A DNA stretch of 64,000 nt from Geodermatophilus aquaeductus (GCF_900182545.1 NZ_FXTJ01000011.1:1-64000), one strand, 5' to 3'. Counted from the stretch's first letter, positions 29,222 to 38,889 are shown. Program-made: numbers and translations. The notes: a model not told the origin generated them from the letters alone.

Positions 29222-29655
29222 GGAGCTTTGAGGCGACGGTCCGGATCGACGCGAGCCCGGAGGAGGTCTGGCGGGACCTGGTCGACGTCGGCTCGTGGCG
29301 CGACTGGGACTCCGGCGTCGACCGGGTCGAGGGCCGCGTCGCGCTGGGGGAGCGGCTGACGCTCTACGCCACGATGATCCGCAGCCGCCCGTTCGCGGTC
29401 ACCGTCACCGAGCTCCGGCCGCGGGAGGTCATGCGCTGGCGCGGCGGGCTGCCGCTGGGCCTGGCCGTCATCGAGCGCACCTACCAGCTCGACGCGCAGG
29501 ACGACGGCGGCACGGTGCTCACCGTCCGCGAGGACCAGACCGGCCCGCTGGCCTGGGTGACCGAGCGCGCGACGCCGGATCTCAACCCGTCGTTCCGCCA
29601 GTTCTGCGCCGGGGTCAAGGCCCGGGCCGAGGGCCGCGCCCGCACCTCCGGCTGA
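29218..29655 (+). CDS. SRPBCC (START-like) domain protein
   Basis: A 145-residue polyketide-cyclase/START-like protein beginning MRSFEATVRIDASPEEVWRD, with WRDWDSGVDRVEG, LGERLTLYA and TVLTVREDQTGPLAW. The fold binds hydrophobic ligands; the ligand is unknown. The ATG lies inside the DUF309 stop, so the two are co-translated. A CCGCGG palindrome follows its stop. Confidence 0.88.
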   Translation: MRSFEATVRIDASPEEVWRDLVDVGSWRDWDSGVDRVEGRVALGERLTLYATMIRSRPFAVTVTELRPREVMRWRGGLPLGLAVIERTYQLDAQDDGGTVLTVREDQTGPLAWVTERATPDLNPSFRQFCAGVKARAEGRARTSG

Positions 29656-29661
29656 CCCACC

Positions 29662-29708
29662 GTGCACTTCCGCGGAAGTGCACCGCGCATCTCCGCGGAT
29701 GTGCACGG
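29662..29708. repeat. CCGCGG-core palindrome family, locus 2
   Basis: A perfect 22-bp palindrome (29662-29683, arms GTGCACTTCCG) is followed by a second unit, GCATCTCCGCGGATGTGC (29687-29704), mutated in one arm. The pair stands between the SRPBCC gene and the malic enzyme gene. The two-unit layout copies that at 16516. Confidence 0.88.
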
Positions 29709-29757
29709 TCGGCGGCACCTGAGCGCGGGCCGGGCCCGGCGGTGACACGATCGTCGT

Positions 29758-31248
<1,491 letters not shown>

Positions 31249-31251
31249 ACC

Positions 31252-31279
31252 CGTGTGCACTTCCGCGGAAGTGCACACG
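31252..31279. repeat. CCGCGG-core palindrome family, locus 3
   Basis: A perfect 28-bp palindrome without loop, arms CGTGTGCACTTCCG, three bases after the malic enzyme stop and 43 bases before the Fpg gene. It shares 20 central bases with locus 2. Confidence 0.9.
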
Positions 31280-31322
31280 TTCGGGGACGACGGCGGGCGG
31301 GTGCGGCGGGGATCATGGCCGC

Positions 31323-32177
31323 GTGCCCGAGTTGCCCGAGGTGGAGGCGCTGGCGGCGTTCCTCCGGGAGAACGCCGTCGGCCGGGTGGTCGCGCGCGCC
31401 GACCTGACCGCGCTGCAGGCGCTCAAGACGTTCGACCCGCCGCTGTCGGCGCTGGCCGGCCTCGAGGTCACCGGCGCCTCCCGGCACGGCAAGTTCCTCG
31501 ACCTCGACGTCTCCGGCCTGCACCTCGTCGTGCACCTGGCCCGTGCCGGGTGGCTGCACTGGCGCACCGGCCTGCCTCCCGCCCCGCCCAAGCCCGGCAA
31601 GGGCCCGCTGGCGCTCCGGGTCCACCTCGACGACGGCAACGGCTTCGACCTCACCGAGCAGGGCACCCGCAAGAGCCTCGCCGTCTACCTCGTCCGCTCG
31701 CCGTCGGAGGTGCCCGGCATCGGCCGGCTCGGCCCCGACGCGCTCGCCGTCGACCGCGAGCAGTTCGCCGCGCTGCTCGGCGGCCGGCACGGGCAGGTCA
31801 AGGGCGCGCTGACCGACCAGACGATGCTCTCCGGCATCGGCAACGCCTACTCCGACGAGATCCTGCACACCGCCCGGCTCTCGCCGTTCAAGATGGCCGA
31901 CAAGCTCACCGACGACGAGGTCATCCGCCTCTACGACGCGATGCGGGCCACGCTCACCGACGCCCTCGACCGCCAGGTCGGGCAGAGGGCGGCGACGCTC
32001 AAGGGCGAGAAGCGGTCGGGCTTCCAGGTGCACGCCCGCACCGGCCTGCCCTGCCCGGTGTGCGGCGACACGGTGCGCGAGGTCAGCTTCGCCGACACCT
32101 CGCTGCAGTACTGCCCGACCTGCCAGACCGGCGGCAAGCCGCTGGCCGACCGGCGGATGAGCAAGCTGCTGCGCTGA
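31323..32177 (+). CDS. Fpg/Nei-family DNA glycosylase
   Basis: A 284-residue base-excision-repair enzyme. After Met removal it starts PELPEVE with the catalytic Pro and Glu; RHGKFLDLD holds the conserved Lys, QTMLSGIGNAYSDEILH the helix-two-turn-helix, and the C-terminal zinc finger is CPVC-x16-CPTC. It removes oxidised bases and nicks the strand. GTG at 31323. Whether it acts as Fpg (8-oxoguanine) or Nei cannot be told by eye. Confidence 0.93.
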   Translation: MPELPEVEALAAFLRENAVGRVVARADLTALQALKTFDPPLSALAGLEVTGASRHGKFLDLDVSGLHLVVHLARAGWLHWRTGLPPAPPKPGKGPLALRVHLDDGNGFDLTEQGTRKSLAVYLVRSPSEVPGIGRLGPDALAVDREQFAALLGGRHGQVKGALTDQTMLSGIGNAYSDEILHTARLSPFKMADKLTDDEVIRLYDAMRATLTDALDRQVGQRAATLKGEKRSGFQVHARTGLPCPVCGDTVREVSFADTSLQYCPTCQTGGKPLADRRMSKLLR

Positions 32178-32237
32178 GAGCGGTCCCAGCCCGCCGAGGG
32201 GTCCCCGGCAGGGCCCGGCGGGTGGTACGACGGCTGC

Positions 32238-32429
32238 GTGCGAGACGACCCGCCGCCGTCGGTCACCCTCGAGCACGTGGCACGTGCCGCGGGCGTCTCC
32301 CGTGCGACGGTGTCCCGGGTGGTCAGCGGCACCGGGCCGGTGTCGGCGACCACCGTGCACCGCGTCCGCGCCGCCGCCGAGGAGACCCTGTTCTTCCCCT
32401 CCGAGCTCGTGGTGCGCCGCAGCGCCTGA
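32238..32429 (+). CDS. Isolated LacI-type helix-turn-helix (63 aa)
   Basis: A 63-residue protein that is only the LacI DNA-binding headpiece: VTLEHVARAAGVSRATVSRV then VSGTGPVSATTVHRVRAAAEE, and it stops after the hinge region (LVVRRSA). Normal LacI regulators have about 270 more residues of ligand domain. No remnant of that domain follows; the MBL gene begins on the other strand four bases later. It is either a truncated remnant or a stand-alone mini-regulator. Confidence 0.65.
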   Translation: MRDDPPPSVTLEHVARAAGVSRATVSRVVSGTGPVSATTVHRVRAAAEETLFFPSELVVRRSA

Positions 32430-32433
32430 GGCC

Positions 32434-33639
32434 TCAGCCGGCCCGCAGCGCCGACAGCCGCGACAGCACCCGCGTGAGCACGGCGCTGCCCGCGCCCGCG
32501 TCATCGGCCTCCGGTCCGGCCGACCCGACGGCGCTCCACCAGTCCTCCAGCGGCGGCGGGGACAGGACGTCGACCCGCTGACCCGGCCGCGGCACGAGGA
32601 CCTCCACCCCCGAGCGGCCGGCGGCGGCCAGCAGCCGCTGCACCGGCTCGGCCCAGCGGTGGAACGCCAGGTTGAACGTGGCCCAGTGCACCGGAAGCAG
32701 CGCCCGCCCGCCGAGGTCGCCGTGCGCGCGCACCGCCTCCTCGGGGTCCATGTGGATGTGCTTCCAGGCGTCGTTGTAGGCGCCGATCGGCATGAGCGTC
32801 AGGTCGAAGGGGCCCAGCCGCGCGCCGATGCCGGCGAAGGCCGGGGTGTAGCCGGTGTCGCCGCCGAAGAAGACGCGGTGCCGGGGGCCGGCCACCACCC
32901 ACGACGACCAGAGCGTGGTGTCGCGGGTCAGGTAGCGCCCGGAGAAGTGCCGCGCCTCGGTGCAGGTGAGCGTGAGGTCGCCGACCGTCGTCGCGCCGTC
33001 CCAGTCCAGCTCGACGACCCGGTCCTCGGGCACGCCCCAGTGCCGCAGGTGCACGCCCACGCCCAGCGGGACGACGAACGGCGCGTTCTGCTGCTCGACC
33101 AGCGCCCGCACCGTGGGCAGGTCCAGGTGGTCGTAGTGGTCGTGGGAGATCAGGATCGCGTCGACCCGCGGGAGCGTCTTCACCGGCGCCGGCGGCTCGT
33201 GCAGCCGGGTCGGGCCGAACACCGGCGACGGCGACACGCGGAACCCCCACACCGGGTCCACCAGCACGCGGGCGCCGTCGACCTCCAGCAGCGCGCTGGA
33301 GTGCCCGTACCAGGTGACGGCGAGCTCGCCGGCATCGGCCGGGACCTCCGGGCTGACCAGCGGCACCGGGCGGGCCGGGAGGCCGACGTGCCGGTCGTCG
33401 TGCCACTGCCGCAGCAGGCCGCGGCGGGCGTTGGGCGGCGGCAGGCTCGGCGTGGGCAGCGTGTTGCGGAACCGCCCGTCGGACCACTGCGGCGAGCCGG
33501 CCGCCGTCGGGCGGATCTCGCGCCGGCCGGCGCCGATCGCCGTGGGCAGCCCCCAGGCGGCGCGGGCGACGAAACCGACGGGCAGGGCGAGGGCGGCGGC
33601 GGTCAGGGCGCTGCGACGGCGGGACGGCACGACGTCCAT
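32434..33639 (-). CDS. MBL-fold metallo-hydrolase (NAPE-PLD/RomA-like)
   Basis: A 401-residue metallo-beta-lactamase-fold enzyme with an N-terminal membrane/signal segment (residues 9-28). The metal motif is SHDHYDHLD, further ligands lie in EARHFSGR, FGGDTGYTPAF and LPVHWATFNLAFHRW. The layout matches the family of N-acyl-phosphatidylethanolamine phospholipase D and bacterial RomA. The substrate, perhaps a lipid or lactone, is unknown. Confidence 0.9.
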   Translation of the reverse strand: MDVVPSRRRSALTAAALALPVGFVARAAWGLPTAIGAGRREIRPTAAGSPQWSDGRFRNTLPTPSLPPPNARRGLLRQWHDDRHVGLPARPVPLVSPEVPADAGELAVTWYGHSSALLEVDGARVLVDPVWGFRVSPSPVFGPTRLHEPPAPVKTLPRVDAILISHDHYDHLDLPTVRALVEQQNAPFVVPLGVGVHLRHWGVPEDRVVELDWDGATTVGDLTLTCTEARHFSGRYLTRDTTLWSSWVVAGPRHRVFFGGDTGYTPAFAGIGARLGPFDLTLMPIGAYNDAWKHIHMDPEEAVRAHGDLGGRALLPVHWATFNLAFHRWAEPVQRLLAAAGRSGVEVLVPRPGQRVDVLSPPPLEDWWSAVGSAGPEADDAGAGSAVLTRVLSRLSALRAG

Positions 33640-33728
33640 CTTCCCAGCCCGGCGCGGGGGTCCGCCGCGACCCGCGTCACCGCGACGAGGCGCCGTACGG
33701 TCGCACCCGTCGACGACGAGGAGGCGCG

Positions 33729-33893
33729 ATGTCGCAGGACGAGGGACCCTCCCCGCAGCCGGCCGGGGGACCCGACGAGGGCGGGGATCCGGCGTGCTGG
33801 CTGGCGCGGGTGTGCCCGGCGTGCGGCCGGCTCGCCGACGAGGACCCGCCGACGCGCTGCGCCGCGTGCGGCGCGGAGCTCACCGCGGACTGA
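33729..33893 (+). CDS. Small zinc-ribbon protein (54 aa)
   Basis: A 54-residue protein with two CPAC/CAAC knuckles (VCPACGRL and RCAACGAEL), a typical zinc ribbon, after a Pro/Gly-rich acidic leader. GAGGAGGCG precedes the ATG. It lies between two minus-strand genes and has no partner. A nucleic-acid or protein-binding role is possible but not shown. Confidence 0.7.
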   Translation: MSQDEGPSPQPAGGPDEGGDPACWLARVCPACGRLADEDPPTRCAACGAELTAD

Positions 33894-33971
33894 CACCCGC
33901 CGTCCTGGCGCCGTGGTGCCCGTCCTCACGTTGCAGAGCGGGGGCGGGCACCGCGCGGTGGGGGCGGCCCC

Positions 33972-35225
33972 TCAGGCGACAGCGAAGTCGGCGAGCGCGC
34001 GGCGCAGGGCCACGCCGAGGCGGTCGGAGCGCACGTGCAGCTCGTCGCGCATCGCCAGCGGCAGCCCGGTGCTGGCCATCTGCGCCTGCAGCCCGAGGTC
34101 CTCGGCGAGCAGCCGCTCCTCGGCGGCGACCGCGGCGGCCACCTCGTCGGGGCCGGGCAGCGGCTCGCCGGGACCGGCCGACAGCAGCACGCAGGTGTAG
34201 ATCCGCGTGGAGTCGGCGTCCTCGGGCTGCAGCAGGAACAGGACCGTCGTCGCCGCGCCCGTGTCGAGGAGGTCCAGCCGCAGCCGCAGCTGGAACGGCG
34301 CCCGGTGGACGTGGGTGACCCGGCGGCGGGCCGGCCGCTCCCCGTGCTCCTGCACGCTGCTGAACCCGCCCGGCTCCGGCGTCACCTCGGGAGTGGGCAC
34401 TTCCACCGCGCCGGCCGCGGACGGGTGCACGAAGGGGGAGTGGGCGGCGTCGAGGAAGGTGTCGGCCAGCGGACCGGCCGGCCCGGCCGAGCGGGCCGGC
34501 GGCAGCCAGCGGCGGACGAAGCGCCGGTCGCCGTCCTCGGGCAGCTCCAGCGGGACGTCGCGCGGCTCCGCCGGTGCCAGCCAGACGACGCCGAACCGCT
34601 CGCGCACGCCCCAGGCCGGCGGGTCGGCCACCAGGCCGTCGGCGCCACGGGACAGCGACCACGTCCGGCCGAGCAGCCGCACCTGCAGCCAGCCGCCGGG
34701 GCGCAGCTCGCGGGAGAGCGCCACGGGGTGCCAGGCGTGCTCCAGCGACGGGTCGAGGTTGCCGAACACCGGACCCGACGGGGGCCCGGGCGCGGGGGCC
34801 GGCTCGGGCACCGGCTCGGCCGCGGGCGCCGGCGGCAGGGTGACGTCGGTGCGCTCGGGGGCCAGCCAGATCCAGCCGTGCCGCTCCTCGACGGCCCACG
34901 GCACCGGCAGGTCCGCCCGCGGCGGTGCCGTCCCGTCGGGTCCCAGCGAGGGGACGTCCACGCAGCGGCCCTCGGCGTCGAACCGCCACCCGTGGTACGG
35001 GCACTGCAGCCGGCCCCCCACCACGCTCGCCGCCGCGAGCGGGACCAGCCGGTGCGGGCAGCGGGCCGGGAAGGCGCTGACCTCGGCGCCCGGACGCAGC
35101 CGGACGACGACGTACGCGCGTCCCCCGGCGCCGACGGGCACCGGCGTCGTCCCGACCTCGGTGGCGCGGGCCACCGGGAACCAACCCGTCGACCGTGCGG
35201 TCGACGTCCGTGCCGTCGCGGTCAT
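33972..35225 (-). CDS. Double Rieske-type oxygenase-like protein, second Rieske domain degenerate
   Basis: A 417-residue protein. Residues about 10-120 are a complete Rieske domain (GWFPVARATEV, cluster ligands CPHR-x15-CPYHGW, then ERHGWIWLAPE). After a Pro/Ala-rich linker, residues about 160-245 look like a second Rieske domain (AWHPVALSRELRPGGWLQVR, then RERFGVVWLAPAEP) that lacks the roughly 50 residues bearing the Cys/His ligands. The catalytic part follows with an iron-binding pattern DAAHSPFVH. ATG at 35225 is preferred to an upstream GTG at 35237. It probably hydroxylates or demethylates an unknown substrate; no reductase gene is linked. Confidence 0.82.
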   Translation of the reverse strand: MTATARTSTARSTGWFPVARATEVGTTPVPVGAGGRAYVVVRLRPGAEVSAFPARCPHRLVPLAAASVVGGRLQCPYHGWRFDAEGRCVDVPSLGPDGTAPPRADLPVPWAVEERHGWIWLAPERTDVTLPPAPAAEPVPEPAPAPGPPSGPVFGNLDPSLEHAWHPVALSRELRPGGWLQVRLLGRTWSLSRGADGLVADPPAWGVRERFGVVWLAPAEPRDVPLELPEDGDRRFVRRWLPPARSAGPAGPLADTFLDAAHSPFVHPSAAGAVEVPTPEVTPEPGGFSSVQEHGERPARRRVTHVHRAPFQLRLRLDLLDTGAATTVLFLLQPEDADSTRIYTCVLLSAGPGEPLPGPDEVAAAVAAEERLLAEDLGLQAQMASTGLPLAMRDELHVRSDRLGVALRRALADFAVA

Positions 35226-35292
35226 GACCCATTGCACCGCCGGCGCACTACCGGGGCGTTACGCCTGCCAGAAGCTCAGGTCACGGCTCGGC

Positions 35293-35307
35293 ACCGAAAC
35301 TTTCGGT
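35293..35307. promoter_or_regulatory. Palindromic operator-like site in a divergent promoter region
   Basis: ACCGAAA, one base, TTTCGGT: a perfect seven-base inverted repeat in the 150-base gap between the Rieske gene and the DUF485-actP operon, just upstream of a plausible -35 element. It could be the binding site for a regulator of acetate uptake. Confidence 0.5.
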
Positions 35308-35310
35308 GGT

Positions 35311-35339
35311 TTCCGACCCCACGGCCCCCGACCTATGGT
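35311..35339 (+). promoter_or_regulatory. Possible promoter of the DUF485-actP operon
   Basis: TTCCGA (35311-35316) and TATGGT (35334-35339) are 17 bases apart, 36 bases upstream of the DUF485 start. The -35 is weak. Confidence 0.4.
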
Positions 35340-35375
35340 GATCGCGCTCACAGGCCCGTCGACGAGGGAGACACC

Positions 35376-35765
35376 GTGACCGAACCCGCCGAACGGCGGT
35401 TGCTGACGCCGGAGGAGTACCGGCAGGCACAGGACTCGCCGGAGTTCACCGAACTGCGCCGGCGCTTCCGGCGCTTCGCCTTCCCGATGACCGTGGCCTT
35501 CCTGGCCTGGTACCTGCTCTACGTCCTGCTCTCGACGTACGCGCCGGACTTCATGGCCACCCCGGTCTTCGGCAACGTCAACGTCGGGCTCCTGCTCGGC
35601 CTGGCCCAGTTCGTGTCGACGTTCGTGATCACGCACCTCTACGTCGCGCACGCGAACCGGAGGACCGACCCGATCGCCGACGAGATGCGCGAGCGGCTCG
35701 AGTCCCACCAGTACGCCGGCGGCGGCCGCGCGACCGACCTGTCGAAGGGGTCCACCCGTGGCTGA
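35376..35765 (+). CDS. DUF485 membrane protein (ActP partner, YjcH-like)
   Basis: A 129-residue protein with two membrane helices (FRRFAFPMTVAFLAWYLLYV, then GLLLGLAQFVSTFVITHLYV) and the DUF485 layout. Such proteins are almost always encoded directly in front of an acetate/cation symporter, here with an eight-base overlap. GTG at 35376 follows GAGGGAG. Its role is thought to be assembly or control of ActP. Confidence 0.93.
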   Translation: MTEPAERRLLTPEEYRQAQDSPEFTELRRRFRRFAFPMTVAFLAWYLLYVLLSTYAPDFMATPVFGNVNVGLLLGLAQFVSTFVITHLYVAHANRRTDPIADEMRERLESHQYAGGGRATDLSKGSTRG

Positions 35766-37407
35766 CCTCTCCGTCGTCGCCGCGGACAGCGGCACCATCG
35801 GCAGCCCCGCCGTCAACATCTCGATCTTCGGCGCGTTCGTCGTGGTCACCCTGGTGATCACCTTCCGGGCCAGCCGCAACAACAAGAGCGCCGCCGACTA
35901 CTACGCCGCCGGCCGCAACATCAGCGGCACCCAGAACGGCCTGGCCATCGCCGGTGACTACCTGTCGGCGGCCTCGTTCCTCGGCATCGCCGGGGCCATC
36001 GCCGTGTACGGCTACGACGGCTTCCTGTACTCCATCGGCTTCCTCGTGGCCTGGCTCGTGGCGCTGCTCCTGGTCGCCGAGCTCATGCGCAACACCGCCC
36101 GCTATACGATGGCCGACGTCCTGGCCTTCCGGATGCGGCAGGGCCCGGTCCGCACCGCGGCGGCCATCTCCACGCTCGCGGTCTCGCTGTTCTACCTGCT
36201 GGCGCAGATGGCGGGTGCCGGCGGGCTGGTGACGCTGCTGCTCGGGATCACCGGCGAGGCCGCGCAGGCGCTCGTCGTCGTCCTGGTCGGCGCGCTGATG
36301 ATCATCTACGTGCTGGTCGGCGGCATGCGCGGCACCACGTACGTGCAGATCATCAAGGCCTCGCTGCTCATCGCCGGCGCGCTGGTCATGACCCTGTGGG
36401 TGCTGACCAAGTTCGGGTTCAACCTGTCCGCGCTGCTCGGCGACGCGCAGGCGGTGGCGGTCGAGGGCCGGGACGTCCTCGCCCCCGGCGCGCAGTACGG
36501 CGCCACCAGCACCTCGAAGCTGGACTTCGTCTCCCTCGGCCTGGCCCTGGTGCTCGGCACGGCCGGCCTCCCGCACGTGCTGATGCGCTTCTACACCGTG
36601 CCGACGGCGAAGGACGCCCGTCGCTCGGTGGTCTGGGCGATCTGGCTGATCGGCGTCTTCTACCTGTTCAGCCTGGTCATCGGCTACGGCGCCGGTGCGC
36701 TGGTCGGCCCCGAGACGATCCTCGGCGCTCCCGGTGCGGTCAACTCCGCCGCTCCGCTGCTGGCCTTCGAGCTGGGCGGGACGATCCTGCTCGGCATCAT
36801 CGCCGGCGTCGCGTTCGCGACGATCCTCGCGGTGGTCGCCGGCCTGACGATCACCGCCTCGGCGTCCTTCGCGCACGACGTCTACGCCTCGGTGATCAAG
36901 AAGGGTCAGGTGCCGCCGAACGGTGAGGTGCGGGTCGCCCGCATCACCGCCGTGGTCATCGGCGCCATCTCGATCGGCCTGGGCATCCTGGCGCTGCAGG
37001 CCGGGCTGAACATCGCCTTCCTGGTGGCGCTGGCGTTCGCGGTGGCGGCCTCGGCCAACCTGCCGACCATCCTCTACACGCTGTTCTGGAAGCGGTTCAC
37101 CACCCAGGGCGCGCTGTGGTCGATGTACGGCGGGCTGATCACCTGCCTGGTGCTGATCATCTTCTCGCCGGTCGTGTCGGGTGCGCCGGTCAACCCGGCC
37201 ACCGGGCTGTCCCCGTCGCTGTTCCAGGACGTGGACTTCCACTGGTTCCCGCTGAACAACCCGGGCATCATCTCCATCCCACTGTCGTTCTTCCTCGGCT
37301 GGCTGGGCACCGTCCTGTCCAAGGAGAAGCCGGACCTCGACAAGAACGCCGAGCTCGAGGTGCGCTCACTCACCGGGATCGGCGCGGAGAAGGCCGTCCA
37401 GCACTAG
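35758..37407 (+). CDS. actP: Cation/acetate symporter ActP
   Basis: A 549-residue sodium:solute symporter with about 13 membrane helices. SADYYAAGRNISGTQNGLAI, GDYLSAASFLGIAGAI, the LPHVLMRFYTVP stretch and LTITASASFAHDVYASVIK are typical of ActP. It takes up acetate and similar short monocarboxylates with a cation. It overlaps the DUF485 gene, and its stop codon forms the first bases of a dispersed 63-bp repeat. Confidence 0.95.
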   Translation: MADLSVVAADSGTIGSPAVNISIFGAFVVVTLVITFRASRNNKSAADYYAAGRNISGTQNGLAIAGDYLSAASFLGIAGAIAVYGYDGFLYSIGFLVAWLVALLLVAELMRNTARYTMADVLAFRMRQGPVRTAAAISTLAVSLFYLLAQMAGAGGLVTLLLGITGEAAQALVVVLVGALMIIYVLVGGMRGTTYVQIIKASLLIAGALVMTLWVLTKFGFNLSALLGDAQAVAVEGRDVLAPGAQYGATSTSKLDFVSLGLALVLGTAGLPHVLMRFYTVPTAKDARRSVVWAIWLIGVFYLFSLVIGYGAGALVGPETILGAPGAVNSAAPLLAFELGGTILLGIIAGVAFATILAVVAGLTITASASFAHDVYASVIKKGQVPPNGEVRVARITAVVIGAISIGLGILALQAGLNIAFLVALAFAVAASANLPTILYTLFWKRFTTQGALWSMYGGLITCLVLIIFSPVVSGAPVNPATGLSPSLFQDVDFHWFPLNNPGIISIPLSFFLGWLGTVLSKEKPDLDKNAELEVRSLTGIGAEKAVQH

Positions 37408-37468
37408 AAGGACCTCCGTGCCCCCCACCGCTCGCTCCGCTCGGGTCGGGACCCTGCCAGGGGGCCGT
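37406..37468 (+). repeat. Stop-codon-linked 63-bp repeat, copy A
   Basis: It starts with AGAAGGACC at the AG of the actP stop codon and runs through GCCCCCCACCGCTCGC to GGGGGCCGT. Copy B lies at 53596-53657 on the other strand, again directly at a stop codon; about four fifths of the positions agree. The ends can pair loosely (GG.CC.CC with GG.GG.CC), so a terminator role is plausible. Confidence 0.8.
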
Positions 37469-37483
37469 TCCAGCACTCCACGC

Positions 37484-37519
37484 CGAGGCGCGCGTCCCCT
37501 GACGGGGGCGCGCGCCTCG
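37484..37519. terminator. Bidirectional terminator hairpin after actP
   Basis: A 16-bp stem with one G-U-type mismatch (left arm CGAGGCGCGCGTCCCC) and a four-base loop, between actP and a convergent small gene. Confidence 0.75.
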
Positions 37520-37524
37520 TGCGT

Positions 37525-37782
37525 TCAGGCGGCCCGGACGGCGGGCGCGGCCTCGGGGAGGACGGCGTCGGGCAGCGCGGTGTCGACGGTCGTGACGGCC
37601 GTCGCGGTGGAGAGCGCGCCGCGGCGGGAGCGGCGGACCGCCCAGCGCGTGGCGAGGGCGGCGAGGACGACGAGGCCGGCCAGCGCCTCGCGGGCCGAGC
37701 CGGTGGCGGCACTGGCGACGGCGACGGCGAGCGCCGCCGCGTAGACCACCGTCACGGCGACGGCGGGGGTGGGCAGGTGCAC
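37525..37782 (-). CDS. Small membrane protein (85 aa)
   Basis: An 85-residue protein with two hydrophobic helices (VAVTVVYAAALAVAVASAAT and ALAGLVVLAALATRWAV) followed by an RRSRRG stretch and an Ala-rich tail. GGAGGT precedes the GTG by about five bases, which supports real translation. No family is recognised. The 115 bases to the Mn catalase gene upstream hold nothing else. Confidence 0.6.
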   Translation of the reverse strand: MHLPTPAVAVTVVYAAALAVAVASAATGSAREALAGLVVLAALATRWAVRRSRRGALSTATAVTTVDTALPDAVLPEAAPAVRAA

Positions 37783-37897
37783 GGGGACCTCCGGGGACTG
37801 CCGGTTGTCACGGGATGCGCCCGCCGGGCCGGCGGCCGGGCTGCGGGAGCCCGGCCACCGGCACGGCGACGGCGCGGGAGTGCGGTGGGTCAGCGAC

Positions 37898-38758
37898 TCA
37901 CTTGAGCAGGTCCTTGGCCTTCTGCAGCATCGTGTGGGCCTCGGTCTGCGGGGTGCTGTAGAGCCGCGGATCGCCCGGGGGCAGCGTCGGGGCGTCGGCG
38001 GTGGCCTCGATCGCCGCGGCGCGGAACTCGCTGCGGCCGTCGATCGAGGGACCCGACGCCCAGCGGCCGTTGGCGGCCTCGGGGCCGTCGGAGGCCTGGA
38101 TGAAGGTGTAGCCCAGGTCGCCGACCTCCTCGTCGAGCGGGAAGGCCTCGGGGACGGGCAGCCCCTCGAGGCCGTCCTCCTTGAGCTGCTCGATGGCGGC
38201 CAGCCACTGCTGCTGGTGCATGTGGTCGCGGGTGATGAGGAACCGCAGCAGGTCCTTGACGCCCGGGTCGTCGGTCATGTTGTAGAGCCGGGCCACCTGC
38301 AGCCGGCCCTGCATCTCGGCCGTGGCGTTGTACATGAAGTCGGCGTAGAGGTTGCCGCTGGCGGTGACGTACGCGCCGGTCCACGGGTTGCCCATGCTGT
38401 CCATGTAGGACGCGGCCTGGCCGTTCTGGATCAGGTGCTGGGGGTTGTGCTGCCCGTAGCCGGCGGCCGCCTCCTTGGTGCGGTCGGCCGAGTCGGGCTT
38501 GAGCGGCGCGTGGTCGAGCAGCCGGTCGATCATCGTGACGATCATCTCGACGTGGGCCAGCTCCTCGGTGCCGATCGAGAGGAGCATGTCCTTGTACTTG
38601 CCGGGCAGCCGGCAGTTCCAGCCCTGCAGCAGGTACTGGGTGGCGACGGTCATCTCGCCCCACTGACCGCCGAGGACCTCCTGCATCTTGCGGGCGAAGT
38701 CCGGGTCGGGACCGTCGGGCTTGGCCTCGTACTGCAGGGCGTGGGTGTGCGTGAACAC
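37898..38758 (-). CDS. Manganese catalase
   Basis: A 286-residue non-haem catalase. With the GTG at 38758 as start, the metal ligands fall at Glu35 (GQWGE), Glu66 and His69 (GTEELAHVE), Glu148 (TAEMQ) and His181 (RDHMHQ), exactly the numbering of the Lactobacillus plantarum enzyme, which supports this start; GAGGGAGAG precedes it. It destroys hydrogen peroxide with a di-manganese site, fitting an oxidative-stress-tolerant lifestyle. Confidence 0.95.
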   Translation of the reverse strand: MFTHTHALQYEAKPDGPDPDFARKMQEVLGGQWGEMTVATQYLLQGWNCRLPGKYKDMLLSIGTEELAHVEMIVTMIDRLLDHAPLKPDSADRTKEAAAGYGQHNPQHLIQNGQAASYMDSMGNPWTGAYVTASGNLYADFMYNATAEMQGRLQVARLYNMTDDPGVKDLLRFLITRDHMHQQQWLAAIEQLKEDGLEGLPVPEAFPLDEEVGDLGYTFIQASDGPEAANGRWASGPSIDGRSEFRAAAIEATADAPTLPPGDPRLYSTPQTEAHTMLQKAKDLLK

Positions 38759-38889
38759 GGGCTCTCCCTCACATCGCGGTGCGTCGTCGCGTCGCCGCCG
38801 CTGCGGTGACACGGGGGATCTGCCCGCGCCCGGTGGCCCGCCCGTGCCGTCAGCTGGCCCGCCGGTGCCAACCTGCAGGGCGGCTCACC

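Noticed and set aside
37769-38809. Plus-strand frame of 346 codons opposite the Mn catalase
   Set aside because: Antisense shadow. The minus-strand protein has all five metal ligands at the numbering of a characterised enzyme.
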